Shown here piece after piece: positions 34,267-42,605 of a stretch of 64,000 bases of DNA; position 1 is the first letter of the stretch, and each line of letters begins with the position of its first letter. Source of the DNA: Microbacterium oxydans (lineage in GTDB: Bacteria; Actinomycetota; Actinomycetes; Actinomycetales; Microbacteriaceae); contig NZ_JYIV01000012.1 in the NCBI RefSeq assembly GCF_000956405.1, positions 1-64,000 of the forward strand, written 5' to 3'. The translations under genes and the position numbers were made by a program. Below the pieces are notes generated by a model. It had not been told where the DNA came from and did not search any database. It saw only the letters and a program-made list of their open reading frames with translations.

Positions 34267-35033
34267 CGCCCGCGGAACTCCGGCTGGCGCTTCTCCTGGA
34301 ACGCGGCGAACCCCTCGCGATAGTCGTCGGTGTCGCAGAGCGCGGCCTGTGCGGCGTTCTCGATCCCGACCGCATCCCACAGGGTGAGCCGCTCGTCTCG
34401 GATGCGGGCGATGAGCTCCTTGCTTGCGAGGAACGCCGCTGTCGCACCGCGGGCAGTGGCGGCGGCCGCGTCGGTCGTCGCCGGGAGGACCTCGTCATCG
34501 GGGAACACGCGCGAGAAGAGGCCGGAAGCGACGGCCTCCGACCCGCTCATCAAACGGCCCGTGTAGATCAGATCGAGCGTCTTGTGCGCGCCGAGCCGAT
34601 CGAGGAACAGCGCGTGCCCGCCGGAGTCGAGCGTCGCGCCGAGGGCGGCGAACGGGGAGCCGATCTTCGCGGACTCCGCCACGTAGACCACATCGGTCGC
34701 GATCAGCAGGCCGAGGCCCACGCCGAGGCAGGCGCCGTGGGCGACCGCGAACGTCGGCGCGGGGAACCGCGACATGCGCTGCAGCAGCGGGGTCACGAGA
34801 CCGTCGAGATAGCCGAGGACGTCGTCGTCGCGGGGATCGACCCCGGAGATGTCGCGCCCCGCGCAGAACGCGCGCCCCTCGCCGCGGAGCACGAGCGCGC
34901 GCACACCCGCAGCCTCCGCCTCCACGTAGGCGGCATCCAGTTCGGCGAGTGCCCTCTCGCCGAGGGCGTTCAGTTTCGAGGGCGCGTTCAGCACGATCGT
35001 GGCGACGTCGTCGGCGATGGCGAGGTCGATCAT
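34263..35033 (-). CDS. paaG: Enoyl-CoA hydratase/isomerase, PaaG-like
   Basis: Crotonase-fold enzyme of 256 residues expected to isomerise ring-1,2-epoxyphenylacetyl-CoA to the oxepin-CoA. Oxyanion-hole motifs are RAFCAGRDISG and HGACLGVGLG. The catalytic Asp of PaaG is retained in GATLDSGG (GLIPDCGG in E. coli PaaG), while the hydratase Glu pair is absent; the C-terminus DYREGFAAFQEKRQPEFRG also fits PaaG. Last gene of the paaABCDE operon, 14 nt after paaE. Confidence 0.82.
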   Translation of the reverse strand: MIDLAIADDVATIVLNAPSKLNALGERALAELDAAYVEAEAAGVRALVLRGEGRAFCAGRDISGVDPRDDDVLGYLDGLVTPLLQRMSRFPAPTFAVAHGACLGVGLGLLIATDVVYVAESAKIGSPFAALGATLDSGGHALFLDRLGAHKTLDLIYTGRLMSGSEAVASGLFSRVFPDDEVLPATTDAAAATARGATAAFLASKELIARIRDERLTLWDAVGIENAAQAALCDTDDYREGFAAFQEKRQPEFRGR

Positions 35034-35047
35034 GGATTCCTCCGGAG

Positions 35048-36211
35048 TCAGACGTCGTAGTCCACGACCACGCGGTCGCTGGTGGGGTGGGACTGGCAGG
35101 TGAGCACGAAGCCGCGCTCGAGCTCGTCGGGCTCCAGGGCGTAGTTCTCCGTCATCGTCACGCTGCCCTCGATCACACGTGCGCGGCAGGTGCCGCAGAC
35201 CCCGCCGGCACAGGCGAACGGCGCATCGGGTCGCACGCGCAGCGCCGCGTTGAGCACCGACTCATGTGCGTCCACCGGGCTCTCCACGGTGGAGGAGACC
35301 CCGTCGAGCGTGACCTCGATGCGTACGGTCTTCTCCCCGGCTCGCACCTGCACGGGGCGGGCCGCGCGCGCCGGCTCGTCACCGGTCGTGAACAGCTCGA
35401 AGCGGACGTGGGAGCGGTCGACGCCGTGGTCGGCCAGCACCTCGCGACAGAGGTCGACCAGTGCGAGCGGACCGCACAGGAACCACTCGTCCACGGTGGC
35501 AGGTGGGATGAGCGTGGCGAGGATCGTCCGGAGCTTCTCTTCGTCGATGCGCCCGGAGAGCACCGGGGCCGCCCTCTGCTCGCGGGACAGCACGTGGTGC
35601 AGGACGAGCCGGGTGGGGTAGCGGTCCTTGAGGTCGGCAAGGTCCTCCAGGAACATCACGTCGAGCGTCGCGCGGTTGGTGTACAGCAGCGTGAACCGAG
35701 ACGTGTCCGAGCGCGTGAGAACGGTGTGCGCGAGGGCCATCAGCGGTGTGATGCCGGAGCCGGCGGCGATCCCCACCACGTGCCGGTCATCGAGGTCGGG
35801 GAGTGCCGAGGTGAAGGTGCCCTGCGGGCTCATCACATCGATCTCGAAGCCGGCGTGGAGACCGGTCTGCGCCCACGTGGAGAAGAGACCTCCCTCGTCC
35901 CGCTTCACGGCGACGCTGAGGCGGGTGTCCTGGCCGTCGTCGCGGTGTTCCGGGGCGCGGCACAGCGAGTACGAACGCCGGACCTCGACGCCGTCGAGTG
36001 TCGTGCGCAGGGCCACGTACTGGCCGGGAAGGTGGTCGTACTCGCTGGCGAGGGCCGCGGGGACCGTGAAGGTCACCTCGACAGCGTCATCGGTGAGCGG
36101 GCGCACGTCTTCGACCGTGAGGGTGTGGAACCGGGCGCGCGTGCGGGGCGCGGTCTCGCGGCGCGTCGTCGCCTGCGGGGTGGGCGCGGGCGAGGAGGTG
36201 AAGAGCGACAT
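35048..36211 (-). CDS. paaE: Phenylacetyl-CoA epoxidase reductase subunit
   Basis: Passes electrons from NADPH to the PaaAC diiron core. The 387-residue protein has an FAD-binding barrel (RRSYSLC near residue 78), an NAD(P)-binding domain (GIAAGSGITPLMALAHTVL) and a C-terminal plant-type [2Fe-2S] domain (CAGGVCGTCRARV ... LTCQSHP, four cysteines). The first 30 residues are a Thr/Pro-rich extension. It lies 1 nt after paaD. Confidence 0.95.
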   Translation of the reverse strand: MSLFTSSPAPTPQATTRRETAPRTRARFHTLTVEDVRPLTDDAVEVTFTVPAALASEYDHLPGQYVALRTTLDGVEVRRSYSLCRAPEHRDDGQDTRLSVAVKRDEGGLFSTWAQTGLHAGFEIDVMSPQGTFTSALPDLDDRHVVGIAAGSGITPLMALAHTVLTRSDTSRFTLLYTNRATLDVMFLEDLADLKDRYPTRLVLHHVLSREQRAAPVLSGRIDEEKLRTILATLIPPATVDEWFLCGPLALVDLCREVLADHGVDRSHVRFELFTTGDEPARAARPVQVRAGEKTVRIEVTLDGVSSTVESPVDAHESVLNAALRVRPDAPFACAGGVCGTCRARVIEGSVTMTENYALEPDELERGFVLTCQSHPTSDRVVVDYDV

Positions 36212-36212
36212 G

Positions 36213-36707
36213 TCAGTGCACCTTGAAGTGGTCGAAGGGCTCGAGGCAGGCGCGGCACTCGAACAGCGCTTTGCACGACGTGGAGCCGAAGTGGGAGACC
36301 TCGCGGGTGTCGACCGATCCGCAGCGGGGGCAGCGCACGCTCAACGCCAGGCGGATGGGGCCGGTCGACACGGCGGCGCGGCCCGTGGGCGGTGCGATGC
36401 CGTACTCGGCGAGTTTGGTCTTGCCCGCCTGCGTCATCCAGTCCGTCGTCCAGGCGGGGGAGAGCACCAGGCGCACGAACACCTCGTCGAAGCCGGCGGC
36501 GGTGAGTGCCAGGACCACATCGTCGCGGATCGTGTCCATCGCGGGGCAGCCGCTGTAGGTCGGGGTGATGTCGACATGAACCGTCGTGCCGTCGACCTCG
36601 ACCGCACGGAGCACGCCGAGGTCCTCGATCGTGAGCACGGGAACCTCGGGGTCGGGCACGGAGGCCGCGATCCGCCACGCCGCCTGCGTCGGGGTGAGAG
36701 TCACCAT
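36213..36707 (-). CDS. paaD: PaaD, epoxidase assembly factor
   Basis: Needed for maturation of the phenylacetyl-CoA epoxidase, probably its metal sites. The 164-residue protein has a DUF59/MIP18-like N-terminal half (VPDPEVPVLTIEDLGVLR ... PTYSGCPAMDTI) and a Cys-rich C-terminal half (CPRCGS ... SCKALFECRACLEPFDHF) typical of PaaD. It overlaps paaC by 7 nt. Confidence 0.94.
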   Translation of the reverse strand: MVTLTPTQAAWRIAASVPDPEVPVLTIEDLGVLRAVEVDGTTVHVDITPTYSGCPAMDTIRDDVVLALTAAGFDEVFVRLVLSPAWTTDWMTQAGKTKLAEYGIAPPTGRAAVSTGPIRLALSVRCPRCGSVDTREVSHFGSTSCKALFECRACLEPFDHFKVH

Positions 36708-37543
36708 GTCGCACCCGGATGCCGTCGAGCGAGCACCTGCATCTCGGCGAGGATGTGGCCGAGTGGCGTCGCATGAGCACCGGTGCGTCCACCCGCCGAC
36801 GACGACATCACGGCGGGCACCGAGAGCTCCGCCTCCGCGAACACCGTCTCCACCACGCCGTCGAAAGCGGGTCGCAGCGTCGACGGGGCCACGGCTGCGT
36901 CGCCGAGCCGCGCGATCAGATCGTCGTCACGGAACAGCTCGTCGACGTACGGCCACACGTCGCCGAGCGCGCGGATGACCCTGGCGCGCGACTCCTCCGT
37001 GCCTCCGGCGAGGCGCAGGATCCACTGCACGGCGTGGTCGCGGTGGTAGTCGACCTCCTTGAGTGACTTCTCGGCGATGGCGGCGAACGTCTCGTCGCTG
37101 CTGCCGCGCAGGGCCGAGTACAGCTCGAACATATAGGTGGCCACCACGAACTGGCGCGCGATGGTCTGGGCGAAGTCGCCGTTGGGCTGCTGCACGATCC
37201 ACGCGCAGCGGAAATCGGGTTCGTCGCGGAAGAAGGCCAGGTCGTCTTCGCTGCGCCCGTCGAACGACCCGGCGTAGTGGAGGAAGGAGCGCGCATGGCC
37301 GAGCAGGTCGAGGGCGATGTTGCCCAGAGCCACGTCCTCCTCGAGCTCGGGAGCCCGGGATATCCAGGCACCGAGCTGCTGCGAGAGGATCAGGGCGTCG
37401 TCTCCGAGACGAAGCGCGTACTCCGCCACGTCGGCCGACGCCGCGACCGCGCCGGTGCCGGACAGCTCCTGCGCCAGGTCGAGCTCGTCGACGGAGACGT
37501 TCCCGTGCACGTCGATGTCCTCGTTCACCGTGTCCTCGTTCAC
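36701..37543 (-). CDS. paaC: Phenylacetyl-CoA epoxidase structural subunit PaaC
   Basis: A 280-residue ferritin-like subunit that pairs with catalytic PaaA. Conserved segments: YALRLGDDALILSQQLGAWISRAPELEEDVALGNIALDLLGHARSF, ATYMFELYSAL and EVDYHRDHAVQWILRLAGGTEES. About 35 extra acidic residues ([15 protein letters not shown]) precede the usual start. ATGA overlap with paaB. Confidence 0.95.
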   Translation of the reverse strand: MNEDTVNEDIDVHGNVSVDELDLAQELSGTGAVAASADVAEYALRLGDDALILSQQLGAWISRAPELEEDVALGNIALDLLGHARSFLHYAGSFDGRSEDDLAFFRDEPDFRCAWIVQQPNGDFAQTIARQFVVATYMFELYSALRGSSDETFAAIAEKSLKEVDYHRDHAVQWILRLAGGTEESRARVIRALGDVWPYVDELFRDDDLIARLGDAAVAPSTLRPAFDGVVETVFAEAELSVPAVMSSSAGGRTGAHATPLGHILAEMQVLARRHPGATW

Positions 37544-37848
37544 AGGTGCGGCACTCCCTCCGAGGCGGTGTAGTACACGGCGTGGCGGTAGTTCTTCCCC
37601 GCAGGGCTCTCGAAGTAGGCGCCCTTGGCGTCGGGGTCACTCGTGGTGATCGCCTCCGCGGGGGCGACCCAGATCGAGACGCCCTCTCCACGGCGTGTGT
37701 AGAGGTCGCGCGCATTGCGAATCGCCATCTCGGCGTCCGGCGCGTGCAGCGAGCCGACGTGCACGTGGCTCAGCCCGCGGTTCGCCCGGACGAAGACCTC
37801 CCACAGCGGCCACGGTTCGCGCTCGTCGGCTCCTGGCGTCGCCATCAC
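37540..37848 (-). CDS. paaB: Phenylacetyl-CoA epoxidase subunit PaaB
   Basis: The 102-residue small subunit that bridges PaaAC heterodimers in the epoxidase complex. Hallmarks are [30 protein letters not shown] and [12 protein letters not shown], collinear with known PaaB. ATGA overlaps with paaA and paaC show tight coupling, consistent with fixed subunit ratios. Confidence 0.95.
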   Translation of the reverse strand: MMATPGADEREPWPLWEVFVRANRGLSHVHVGSLHAPDAEMAIRNARDLYTRRGEGVSIWVAPAEAITTSDPDAKGAYFESPAGKNYRHAVYYTASEGVPHL

Positions 37849-38822
37849 GCCACCGCCTTCGTCTTCGGCGACTGCTTGCGCGTGTACTCGGCCGCGGCCT
37901 CGCGCACCCAGGCGCCCTCTTCATGAGCCGTCCGGCGGCGTTCGAGGCGTTCGGCGTTGCAGGGCCCGTTGCCGCGCACCACCTCGAAGAACTCGTCCCA
38001 GTCGATCTCGCCGATCACGTACTGTCCGCTCTCCTCGTCGAAGCGCAGGTCGGGGTCGGGCAGCGTGACGCCGAGGATCTCGGCCTGGGGCACGAGCATG
38101 CCGACGAAGCGCTGGCGCAGCTCATCGTTCGAGAACCGCTTGATCTTCCACTTCATCGACTGCGCCGAGTTGGGGGACTGGTCATCGGGCGGCCCGAACA
38201 TGGCGAGGCTCGGCCAGTACCAGCGGTTCACCGCGTCCTGCGCCATCGCGCGCTGCTCCTCGGTGCCCTGCATCAGGGTGAGCAGGATCTCGAAGCCCTG
38301 ACGCTGGTGGAACGACTCCTCCTTGCAGACGCGCACCATGGCGCGGCCGTAAGGCCCGTACGACGCCCGGCACAGTGGCACCTGGTTGCAGATCGCGGCG
38401 CCGTCGACGAGCCAGCCGATCGCGCCCATGTCCGCCCAGGTCGGGGTCGGGTAGTTGAAGATCGACGAGTACTTGGCCTTGCCGCTGATGAGCTGGTCCA
38501 TCATCTCGTCGCGAGTGGTGCCGAGGGTCTGCGCGGCGGAGTAGAGGTACAGGCCGTGGCCGGCCTCGTCCTGCACCTTGGCCATCAGGATCGCCTTGCG
38601 CTTGAGGCTCGGCGCGCGCGTGATCCAGTTGCCCTCCGGCTGCATGCCGATGATCTCGGAGTGCGCGTGCTGCGAGATCTGCCGCACCAGCGTCTTGCGG
38701 TAGGCGTCGGGCATCCAGTCGCGGGGTTCGATGCGCTGCTCGTTGGCGATGAGCTCGTCGAACAGGCGCTCCTCATCGGAGATCTCGCCCACCAGGGACA
38801 GGTCTGCGGGACTGGTCATCAT
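37845..38822 (-). CDS. paaA: Phenylacetyl-CoA epoxidase catalytic subunit PaaA
   Basis: Diiron monooxygenase subunit that epoxidises the ring of phenylacetyl-CoA. The 325-residue protein shows [34 protein letters not shown] (iron ligands E and H), [23 protein letters not shown] (second iron ligands) and the C-terminal RTAHEEGAW. The start has two adjacent ATGs (38822, 38819); the second is 6 nt from GAGGAG and may be the real one. First gene of paaABCDE-paaG, 24 nt after a PaaR-type operator. Confidence 0.96.
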   Translation of the reverse strand: MMTSPADLSLVGEISDEERLFDELIANEQRIEPRDWMPDAYRKTLVRQISQHAHSEIIGMQPEGNWITRAPSLKRKAILMAKVQDEAGHGLYLYSAAQTLGTTRDEMMDQLISGKAKYSSIFNYPTPTWADMGAIGWLVDGAAICNQVPLCRASYGPYGRAMVRVCKEESFHQRQGFEILLTLMQGTEEQRAMAQDAVNRWYWPSLAMFGPPDDQSPNSAQSMKWKIKRFSNDELRQRFVGMLVPQAEILGVTLPDPDLRFDEESGQYVIGEIDWDEFFEVVRGNGPCNAERLERRRTAHEEGAWVREAAAEYTRKQSPKTKAVA

Positions 38823-38846
38823 CGACTCCTCGGCATCGGGCCATCT

Positions 38847-38868
38847 TTACTGACCGATCGTTTGGTAA
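38847..38868. promoter_or_regulatory. PaaR-type operator before paaA
   Basis: A 22-bp dyad beginning TTACTGACCGATCG and ending TTTGGTAA, one of four near-identical sites in the window (also 48242, 55825, 57266). All sit before phenylacetate transcription units. The geometry is typical of TetR-family operators, and a TetR gene lies in the paaI-paaK unit. Confidence 0.85.
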
Positions 38869-38920
38869 TTCTGACACAGTGGACCGCCGGAGACAAGACG
38901 ACGGCGTCAGCGCGTCGGGG

Positions 38921-39340
38921 TCAGCGCGAGCGGGAGACCAGATCGAGGAGGGCGCGGCCGTACGCCTCCGAGGGGTCGGGGTGCTCGAAAGCGAGCCGCT
39001 CGCCGCCGACCTCGATCTCGACGCGGAAGGAGTCCTCGAGACGCACCAGCGAGCGGAACGTTCCCCGGAGCAGATCTCGCAGCTGGTCCTCCCGCGGCAG
39101 CCACACGGCATCCGCGAGCGTCACCGCGTCGAGCGCCCACTCCGTCGTGCCGTTGAACGCCAGATCGGTGCCGCTCGGAGTCTGACGGGCCTCGATCGTC
39201 ATCTCGCTCACGGTGAAGATGTCGGCCTCAGCGTCGAGTTCCACCTCGTCGGGGAGGTCGAGCTGGAAGCGGTCGCCTTCGGCCGGGTGCCAGACGAGTC
39301 CTGTGTCCCGCAGGGCGACGGCGAGCTCGCGTGTGATCAT
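38921..39340 (-). CDS. Conserved hypothetical protein, 139 residues
   Basis: A soluble, strongly acidic protein that I do not recognise. It is rich in short beta strands and Asp/Glu (LDLPDEVELDAEADIFTVSEM) and ends in a helical segment (SEAYGRALLDLVSRSR). TAGCGT six nt before the ATG is a likely -10 box, implying a leaderless message. Divergent from recQ by 93 bp; a perfect 8-bp hairpin (39381-39399, GGACCCGT-GGA-ACGGGTCC) lies between them. Confidence 0.7.
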   Translation of the reverse strand: MITRELAVALRDTGLVWHPAEGDRFQLDLPDEVELDAEADIFTVSEMTIEARQTPSGTDLAFNGTTEWALDAVTLADAVWLPREDQLRDLLRGTFRSLVRLEDSFRVEIEVGGERLAFEHPDPSEAYGRALLDLVSRSR

Positions 39341-39404
39341 CCCCTCACGCTAGACGACGGGACTCGCCCGGGGGCTCGATGGACCCGTGGAACGGGTCCC
39401 CGAG

Positions 39405-39427
39405 GTGTCGGAGGTCTGAGGCAGAGT
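39405..39427 (+). promoter_or_regulatory. Damage-promoter-like element of recQ
   Basis: GTGTCGGAG (39405-39413), eight bases, CAGAGT (39422-39427), then six bases to the ATG. The upstream 9-mer matches TTGTCRGTG at 7 of 9 positions and the spacing is exact; the -10 lacks the first T. GGAGGG directly abuts the ATG and is too close to serve as a Shine-Dalgarno, favouring a leaderless start. Confidence 0.5.
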
Positions 39428-39433
39428 GGAGGG

Positions 39434-41605
39434 ATGACCGCCCACGCCCCCGCTGCATCCCCCGAGGCCGACGACCTCCGCGAGTCCGCCCGTGCGGCTC
39501 TGTGCGAACTCGTCGGACGCCCGGACGCCGACTTCCACGACGGGCAGTACGAGGCGATCGAGGCACTGGTCGAAGGGCGCCGCCGCGCGCTCGTGGTGCA
39601 GCGCACCGGCTGGGGCAAGTCCGCCGTCTACTTCGTGGCCACCCTCCTCCTGCGCCGACAGGGGGCGGGGCCGACCGTGCTGGTGTCGCCGCTGCTGGCC
39701 CTCATGCGCGACCAGATCGCCGCCGCCGAACGTGCGGGAGTGCGGGCCGTGGCGATCAACTCCACCAATGCGCACGAGTGGTCGGACGTGCTCACGCAGC
39801 TCGACCGTGACGAGGTCGATGTGCTGCTGGTCTCTCCCGAGAGGCTCAACAACCCCGCCTTCCGCGAACAGCAGCTGCCCGCGCTCGTGCGGCGCATCGG
39901 GATGTTGGTGGTCGACGAGGCGCACTGCATCAGCGACTGGGGTCATGACTTCCGCCCCGACTACCGCCGTCTGCGCGACCTGATCGCACAGATGCCGTCG
40001 GACGTGCCGGTGCTCGCGACAACGGCGACCGCCAACAGCCGTGTCGTGGCAGACGTGGCCGAGCAGCTCGGCAGCCTACGGGCGGACGATGGGCTGCGAG
40101 CGGACGGCGGGGCGACCGGCGATCCCGATGCGGTCCCGGTGCTCACGATCCGCGGGCCGCTCGCTCGCACGTCGCTGCGGCTGGGGGTGCTGCGCCTGCG
40201 CGATTCGGCGAGTCGCCTGGCCTGGCTGCTGAGCCACCTCGACGACCTGCCCGGCTCCGGCATCATCTACACGCTGACTGTCGCAGCCGCCGTCGACACC
40301 GCGCGACTGCTGCGCGATCACGGCCACGACGTGCGTGCCTACACCGGGCAGACCGACCCCGAGGAGCGCGCCGAGTCCGAGGGGATGCTCAAGCGCAACG
40401 AGGTCAAGGCTCTCGTCGCCACGAGCGCGCTGGGCATGGGGTTCGACAAGCCCGATCTGGGTTTCGTTCTGCACCTCGGCGCGCCGTCCTCTCCCGTGGC
40501 CTACTACCAGCAGGTGGGTCGCGCCGGGCGCGCCAGCGAGAGCGCGGATGTGCTGCTGCTCCCGGGCGTCGAGGACCGTGACATCTGGCACTACTTCGCG
40601 ACCGCCTCGATGCCGGATCGCGAACGGGCCGAACGGGTGATCGGCGCCCTCGGCGATGCCCCTCTCTCCACGCCGGCGCTCGAGGCGATGGTCGACATCC
40701 GCCGCACGCCGTTGGAGCTGCTGTTGAAGGTGCTCGACGTCGACGGCGCGGTCCGGCGCGTGCAGGGCGGGTGGGTCGCGACCGGTGCGCCGTGGACCTA
40801 CGACGCCGAGCGGTATGAGCGCATCGCCGCAGAGCGCGTCGCCGAGCAGCAGCACATGATCGAATACGAGCAGACCGACGGGTGCCGCATGGAGTTCCTG
40901 CAGCGCGCGCTCGACGACGGCACGGCCGCTCCGTGCGGGAGGTGCGACAACTGCGCGGGAGAGTGGTTCCCGCGGGAGATCGGCGCGTCCGCGAGCTCGC
41001 AGGCCGTGGAGTCGCTCGACCGCGTCGGAGTGCCGATCGAGCCTCGCCGTGCCTGGCCCACCGGTGCCGACCGGCTCGATGTGCCGGTCAAGGGGCGCAT
41101 CCCCGCTGACGAACAGGCGGGGGAGGGGCGAGCGCTGGCACGACTCACCGACCTGGGCTGGGGCGGAGTGTTGCGCGAGCTGTTCGCGGCCGGGGCGCCC
41201 GATGCCGTGGTGACTCCACAGCTGCTGCAGGCGTGCGTGCGTGTGCTCGCGGGCTGGGGATGGGAGGAGCGCCCCGTGGCGGTGGTCGCGATGCCCTCGC
41301 GTTCGCACCCGCTGCTGGTCGACTCGCTCGCGCGCGGACTCGCCGACGTCGGGCGCCTGCCGTATCTCGGCGCGCTCGAACCCGTGGGCGGAGGTCCCTC
41401 CGGCGGGCCTGGTGGCAACAGTGTCTTCCGCCTCGCAGGACTCTGGGATCGCTTCAGTGCTCGGCATCTGGAGGTGCCGACCGGGCCTGTGCTGCTCGTC
41501 GACGACCTGGTCGACAGCCGGTGGACGATGACCGTGGCGGCCCGTGAACTCCGTCGTGCCGGCGCGACGGACGTGCTGCCCTTCGCGCTGGCGCTGCGCG
41601 GCTGA
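39434..41605 (+). CDS. recQ: RecQ-family helicase with C-terminal phosphoribosyltransferase-like domain
   Basis: A 723-residue 3'-5' helicase. Walker A RTGWGKS (K62), DEAH box at 161-164 (VVDEAHCISDWGHDFRPDY), motif III ATTATA, and motifs V/VI (SALGMGFDKPDLGF, QQVGRAGRA) are complete. A RecQ zinc region with four Cys (about 480-510; CGRCDNC) follows. Residues about 610-723 form a PRTase-like domain with VLLVDDLVDSRWTMTVAARELRRAG, resembling ComF-type PRTases; the PRPP loop reads DDLVDSRWT. No HRDC domain is seen. The fusion may couple unwinding to nucleotide sensing. The start is ATG 39434, at a likely leaderless damage-type promoter. Confidence 0.92.
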   Translation: MTAHAPAASPEADDLRESARAALCELVGRPDADFHDGQYEAIEALVEGRRRALVVQRTGWGKSAVYFVATLLLRRQGAGPTVLVSPLLALMRDQIAAAERAGVRAVAINSTNAHEWSDVLTQLDRDEVDVLLVSPERLNNPAFREQQLPALVRRIGMLVVDEAHCISDWGHDFRPDYRRLRDLIAQMPSDVPVLATTATANSRVVADVAEQLGSLRADDGLRADGGATGDPDAVPVLTIRGPLARTSLRLGVLRLRDSASRLAWLLSHLDDLPGSGIIYTLTVAAAVDTARLLRDHGHDVRAYTGQTDPEERAESEGMLKRNEVKALVATSALGMGFDKPDLGFVLHLGAPSSPVAYYQQVGRAGRASESADVLLLPGVEDRDIWHYFATASMPDRERAERVIGALGDAPLSTPALEAMVDIRRTPLELLLKVLDVDGAVRRVQGGWVATGAPWTYDAERYERIAAERVAEQQHMIEYEQTDGCRMEFLQRALDDGTAAPCGRCDNCAGEWFPREIGASASSQAVESLDRVGVPIEPRRAWPTGADRLDVPVKGRIPADEQAGEGRALARLTDLGWGGVLRELFAAGAPDAVVTPQLLQACVRVLAGWGWEERPVAVVAMPSRSHPLLVDSLARGLADVGRLPYLGALEPVGGGPSGGPGGNSVFRLAGLWDRFSARHLEVPTGPVLLVDDLVDSRWTMTVAARELRRAGATDVLPFALALRG

Positions 41606-41642
41606 CAGTCGACCGCCGGGCTGACGCTGAGCGAGACGGTGG

Positions 41643-41696
41643 TTCCGTCGTCGGCCGGATTTCCGTCGTCGACGGGGTTTCAGTCGTCGGCGGGCG
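41643..41696. repeat. Three 18-bp tandem repeats at the end of the IclR gene
   Basis: Units start at 41643, 41661 and 41679, each TTCCGTCGTCGRCSGGRY-like. Read in the IclR frame they encode PADD, then NPVDDG and NPADDG beyond the stop, so the present TGA may have arisen from a GGA codon inside a repeating acidic tail. They fill most of the gap to the convergent recQ end. Confidence 0.7.
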
Positions 41697-42447
41697 CGAC
41701 GCGCGGGGGCCAGGCGGTGGCGCCGAGCTCTCGTGAGATGTTGCGCGCCGTCTCCCGCAGTGCGTTGAGGATTGCATCGGACGCCGGCGCCTGCGACGTG
41801 GGCAGCACGACGGCGACCGCGGCGACGATGTCGTTCGAGGCGTCCGCGACGGGAGCGGCGATCGACGACTCGCCGAGCACCGCCTCGTCGAACTCGCCGG
41901 CCATTCCGCGTTCGGCGATCGACGGCAGCTCCAGTGTCAGGCGCGCGACGTCTGTGACGGTGTCACCGGTGAGACTGCGCAGCGGCTGTTCGAAGACGCT
42001 CTGCTGGAAGCCCAGGTCGTATGCGAGGAGCACCTTGCCCATCGCCGAGGCGTGGGCCGGGATGGCGACTCCGGTCTCGAGCATCTGCTGGCTGTCGTCC
42101 GGGCGCAGGTTGTGGTGGATGACGAGCACATCCGTGAAGTGTGGCGCACCCAGGCGCACGGACAGGTCGGTACGCCGTGCGAGCTCCTGCGTCCACCGCA
42201 TGGCCCTGGCGCGCACGTCGAGGGTGTCGAGGTACACGTTGCTCAGGCGCAGCAGGGTGGGTCCGAGCATGTAGCGCTGACCGCCCCGCTCTTTCGCGAC
42301 CAGTCCGTGCGCGCGCAGCGACTTCACGATTCCGTGCACGGTCGACGGCGGCAGCCCGAGCGCTCCGGAGAGATCGGTGATGCCGAGGTGGCGTGCTCCC
42401 TGGAGCAGTTCGAGGATCTTCGCCGCGCGGTCGATCGCCTGGATCAC
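41680..42447 (-). CDS. IclR-family regulator of the dha operon
   Basis: A 255-residue regulator: winged HTH at residues 1-60 (AIDRAAKILELLQGARHLGITDLSGALGLPPSTVHG) and IclR effector domain (about 75-245). Divergent from dhaK with a shared 158-bp region holding a strong promoter and two palindromes, the classic arrangement for a local repressor. The likely inducer is dihydroxyacetone or glycerol, by analogy with GolR-type regulators. The C-terminal end lies in a tandem repeat. Confidence 0.9.
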   Translation of the reverse strand: MIQAIDRAAKILELLQGARHLGITDLSGALGLPPSTVHGIVKSLRAHGLVAKERGGQRYMLGPTLLRLSNVYLDTLDVRARAMRWTQELARRTDLSVRLGAPHFTDVLVIHHNLRPDDSQQMLETGVAIPAHASAMGKVLLAYDLGFQQSVFEQPLRSLTGDTVTDVARLTLELPSIAERGMAGEFDEAVLGESSIAAPVADASNDIVAAVAVVLPTSQAPASDAILNALRETARNISRELGATAWPPRVAPADD

Positions 42448-42510
42448 GGGGAGGCCTCCTTCCGGTGCGTCGTCGAGCCGGTGTCGATGGGCCGGGCTTG
42501 GCGATGGATC

Positions 42511-42575
42511 TTGACAACCCGGCAGGCTCCGAGCATATTCGACATTAACGAATTACTTTCGGATTATTGCGAAAG
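42511..42575 (+). promoter_or_regulatory. dhaK promoter with two overlapping palindromic operators
   Basis: TTGACA (42511-42516), 17 bp, CATATT (42534-42539) is an excellent housekeeping promoter. Two dyads of similar sequence overlap and follow its start point: ATTCG-N7-CGAAT (42537-42553) and CTTTCG-N8-CGAAAG (42556-42575). Binding there would block transcription, so the adjacent IclR protein probably represses. AAAGGAG precedes the dhaK ATG. Confidence 0.7.
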
Positions 42576-42605
42576 AGTCCCCGAAGGATCAAAGGAGATC
42601 GAACG

